From Sphingomonadales bacterium (GTDB lineage Bacteria > Pseudomonadota > Alphaproteobacteria > Sphingomonadales > Sphingomonadaceae), in the NCBI GenBank assembly GCA_017302775.1, contig JAFLDC010000121.1:1-7564 (forward strand): 7,564 nucleotides of DNA, in the 5' to 3' direction. Within the stretch, counting starts at the first letter, position 1. Each line of letters begins with the position of its first letter. The position numbers were made by a program, and so were the translations under genes. This document shows, in pieces, positions 6,024-7,564 of the stretch. The notes under the pieces are model-generated. The model was not told the DNA's origin, ran no database searches, and saw nothing but the letters and a program-made list of their open reading frames with translations.

Positions 6024-7514
6024 ATGGAAAAACCACGGCAAAGCTGGGCTGGGCTGGCCAATATCAGTTTCGGTTTCTTTGGCATCCAGATCGGCTTCGC
6101 CTTGCAGAATGCCAACATGAGCAGGATCTTCCAGACATTGGGAGCCAGCATGGACGACCTGCCATGGCTTTGGGCCGCAGCGCCGTTGACCGGCTTGCTG
6201 GTTCAGCCGATCATCGGCCACCTGAGCGATCGCACCTGGCTGGGCCGGTTCGGGCGGCGGCGGCCCTATTTTGTGGCGGGCGCTTTGCTGGCCACACTCT
6301 CGCTTGTCCTTATGCCTTATAGCCCGGCGCTGCTGATGGCGGCGCTGCTGCTGTGGACGCTGGATGCCAGTCTCAACATATCAATGGAGCCGTTCCGCGC
6401 GTTTGTGGGCGATATGCTGCGCAAGGATCAGCACAACGCCGGTTACGCGGTGCAGACCGCGTTCATCGGCCTGGGAGCCGTAGTCGCGTCAGCATTCCCA
6501 TGGCTGCTGGAACAGCTGGGCGTGGCAAACGAAGCCCCGGCCGGGGTCATACCCGATACGGTGCGATATTCATTCTGGGCCGGCGGCGCTGCCCTGTTCG
6601 CCGCTGTAATGTGGACCGTGCTTACCACCCGGGAATACAGCCCGGACGAAATGGCTACCTTCACGCAGGAAGAGGCTGTCGCGCATGCTTCGGCCGATCT
6701 CGCCAGCCGGACGAGTGCGGCACCGTTCGGCTGGATCATGGCCGGCATCGCGCTTGGACTCGTGACCATGCAGTTCAAGCTGGAAAAAGAGGTCTATCTG
6801 CTCGCTGCTCTGCTGTTCGGTTATGGGCTGCTCAGCCATGTCGCCATCCGGCTGGCCAGAGCAGGCCGCCCCGCTTCGATGCTGACCAGCATCGTCGGTG
6901 ACTTTTCCGGCATGCCCGAAATCATGAAGCGATTGGCCGTCGTCCAGTTTTTCAGCTGGTCGGCACTGTTTATCATGTGGATCAACACCACCGCGATCGT
7001 CGCCCAGCGCCATTTCGGGACGACCGATTCCGCCAGTCCCGCCTTTCAGGAAGCCGGCAACTGGGTAGGTGTGCTGTTTGCCGTCTACAACAGCGTTGCC
7101 GCAATCGCAGCGCTGCTGCTCCTGCCGTTTTTGGCGCGGCGGTTTGGGCGGGTTTATACGCACATTACCGGCCTGCTGTGCGGCGCACTTGGCTATGCCA
7201 GCTTCTTCTTCATCGCCGACCCTGCCTGGCTGATCCTGGCCGAAGTGGGAGTCGGAATCGCCTGGGCTTCTATTCTGGCCATGCCTTATGCGATCCTTGC
7301 CAGCAGCCTGCCGCAAAGCAAGCTTGGCATATATATGGGGCTGTTCAACGTCTTCGTGGTGGTGCCGCAGTTATTGGTGGCAACCGTCATGGGCTCAATC
7401 ATGAAGGCATTTTTCCCCGGCCAGCCGATCTGGACCATGGCTTTTGCAGCGGCGACACTGATGATTGCCGCGCTGGCCATGCTACGGGTGCGCGACGCCG
7501 GCGCGCCTGCCTAG
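6024..7514 (+). CDS. MFS glycoside transporter of the SLC45/sucrose-maltose type (MalY-like)
   Basis: A 496-residue inner-membrane protein with about 12 hydrophobic segments. Seen: an N-terminal FGFFGIQIGFALQNANMSRIFQ (17-38); MFS motif A as GHLSDRTWLGRFGRRRPY (65-82), whose RxGRRRPY is characteristic of plant sucrose-transporter and SLC45-like proteins; conserved SMEPFRAFVGDM-type residues near 120-131; QFFSWSALFIMW (308-319); and GIYMGLFNVFVVVPQL (435-450), the late conserved segment of this group. A hydrophilic stretch at about 203-233 fits the central cytoplasmic loop. Known relatives are proton-coupled carriers of sucrose, maltose or short maltodextrins. Here it would import sugars released by the exported amylase. 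The ATG at 6024 is chosen because it has the ribosome binding site and begins MEKPRQSW just before the first membrane helix; upstream starts would add a Pro/Arg-rich tail overlapping the LacI gene. Family is sure; maltose specificity is inferred from context. Confidence 0.92.
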   Translation: MEKPRQSWAGLANISFGFFGIQIGFALQNANMSRIFQTLGASMDDLPWLWAAAPLTGLLVQPIIGHLSDRTWLGRFGRRRPYFVAGALLATLSLVLMPYSPALLMAALLLWTLDASLNISMEPFRAFVGDMLRKDQHNAGYAVQTAFIGLGAVVASAFPWLLEQLGVANEAPAGVIPDTVRYSFWAGGAALFAAVMWTVLTTREYSPDEMATFTQEEAVAHASADLASRTSAAPFGWIMAGIALGLVTMQFKLEKEVYLLAALLFGYGLLSHVAIRLARAGRPASMLTSIVGDFSGMPEIMKRLAVVQFFSWSALFIMWINTTAIVAQRHFGTTDSASPAFQEAGNWVGVLFAVYNSVAAIAALLLLPFLARRFGRVYTHITGLLCGALGYASFFFIADPAWLILAEVGVGIAWASILAMPYAILASSLPQSKLGIYMGLFNVFVVVPQLLVATVMGSIMKAFFPGQPIWTMAFAAATLMIAALAMLRVRDAGAPA

Positions 7515-7564
7515 GCCCGGGCGTATAGGTAATACCAAGTCGCGATGATCGCGACTCATACCGT
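7515..7564. other. Non-coding tail after the MFS gene
   Basis: Fifty bases with no supported gene before the window ends. They hold a short 9-base palindrome GGTAATACC (7528-7536) and the stem-loop at 7538-7556. Whether they belong to the end of the transporter transcript or to the control region of a next gene cannot be told from here. Confidence 0.5.
7538..7556. repeat. Perfect 8-bp stem-loop flanked by ATACC repeats
   Basis: AGTCGCGA (7538-7545) and TCGCGACT (7549-7556) are perfect reverse complements around a TGA loop. ATACC occurs on both sides, at 7532-7536 and 7558-7562. It lies 24 nt past the transporter stop. No T-run follows within the 8 bases left in the window, so a terminator is possible but unproven; an operator or a dispersed intergenic palindrome is also possible. 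Confidence 0.55.

Noticed and set aside
4892..6151. A 419-codon open frame on the minus strand opposite the LacI gene
   Set aside because: It is fully antisense to a clear LacI-family protein and the start of the MFS gene, and its translation has no recognisable domain and a low-complexity, Arg/Gln-rich look typical of high-GC shadow frames.

Overview
The window reads as a maltodextrin/alpha-glucan uptake and utilisation locus from a Gram-negative alphaproteobacterium, most likely a sphingomonad (Sphingomonas/Novosphingobium type) or a Caulobacter-type relative. The evidence is moderately high GC, a TonB-dependent receptor of the Xanthomonas/Caulobacter type, a TonB-linked flavin-dependent halogenase, and a LacI regulator next to an MFS glycoside transporter. 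The gene set and layout match, from memory, the mal locus described in Caulobacter crescentus (malA receptor, malI regulator, malY transporter). The species call is an inference from protein style; no search was run.

Layout, left to right. On the minus strand, read from 4652 down to 1, lies an apparent operon: TonB-dependent receptor (1863-4652, GTG start), a 152-bp intercistronic gap holding three separate stem-loops, a tryptophan-halogenase-family flavoprotein (202-1710, GTG start), then an exported GH13 alpha-amylase-family enzyme (starts at 205, runs off the left edge). The halogenase stop and amylase start overlap as ATGA. On the plus strand, diverging from the receptor, lie a LacI-family regulator (4916-5950) and an MFS transporter of the SLC45/sucrose-maltose type (6024-7514). 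The 263-bp divergent region and the 73-bp regulator-transporter gap each carry a near-identical 14-bp CpG-centred imperfect palindrome. I interpret these as operators of the LacI protein.

How the genes would work together (inference from families and context): the receptor moves maltodextrins across the outer membrane using TonB energy, the exported amylase shortens them in the periplasm or outside the cell, the MFS protein carries maltose-sized products into the cytoplasm, and the LacI protein senses a sugar ligand and controls both transcription units through the two operators. The halogenase keeps the recognisable FAD-binding and halogenation residues and has no obvious role in sugar catabolism. 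Its placement between receptor and amylase, translationally coupled to the amylase, is the least explained part of the locus.

No tRNA, rRNA, insertion sequence or CRISPR array was seen. The last 50 bases hold a perfect 8-bp stem-loop flanked by ATACC repeats and are otherwise non-coding.
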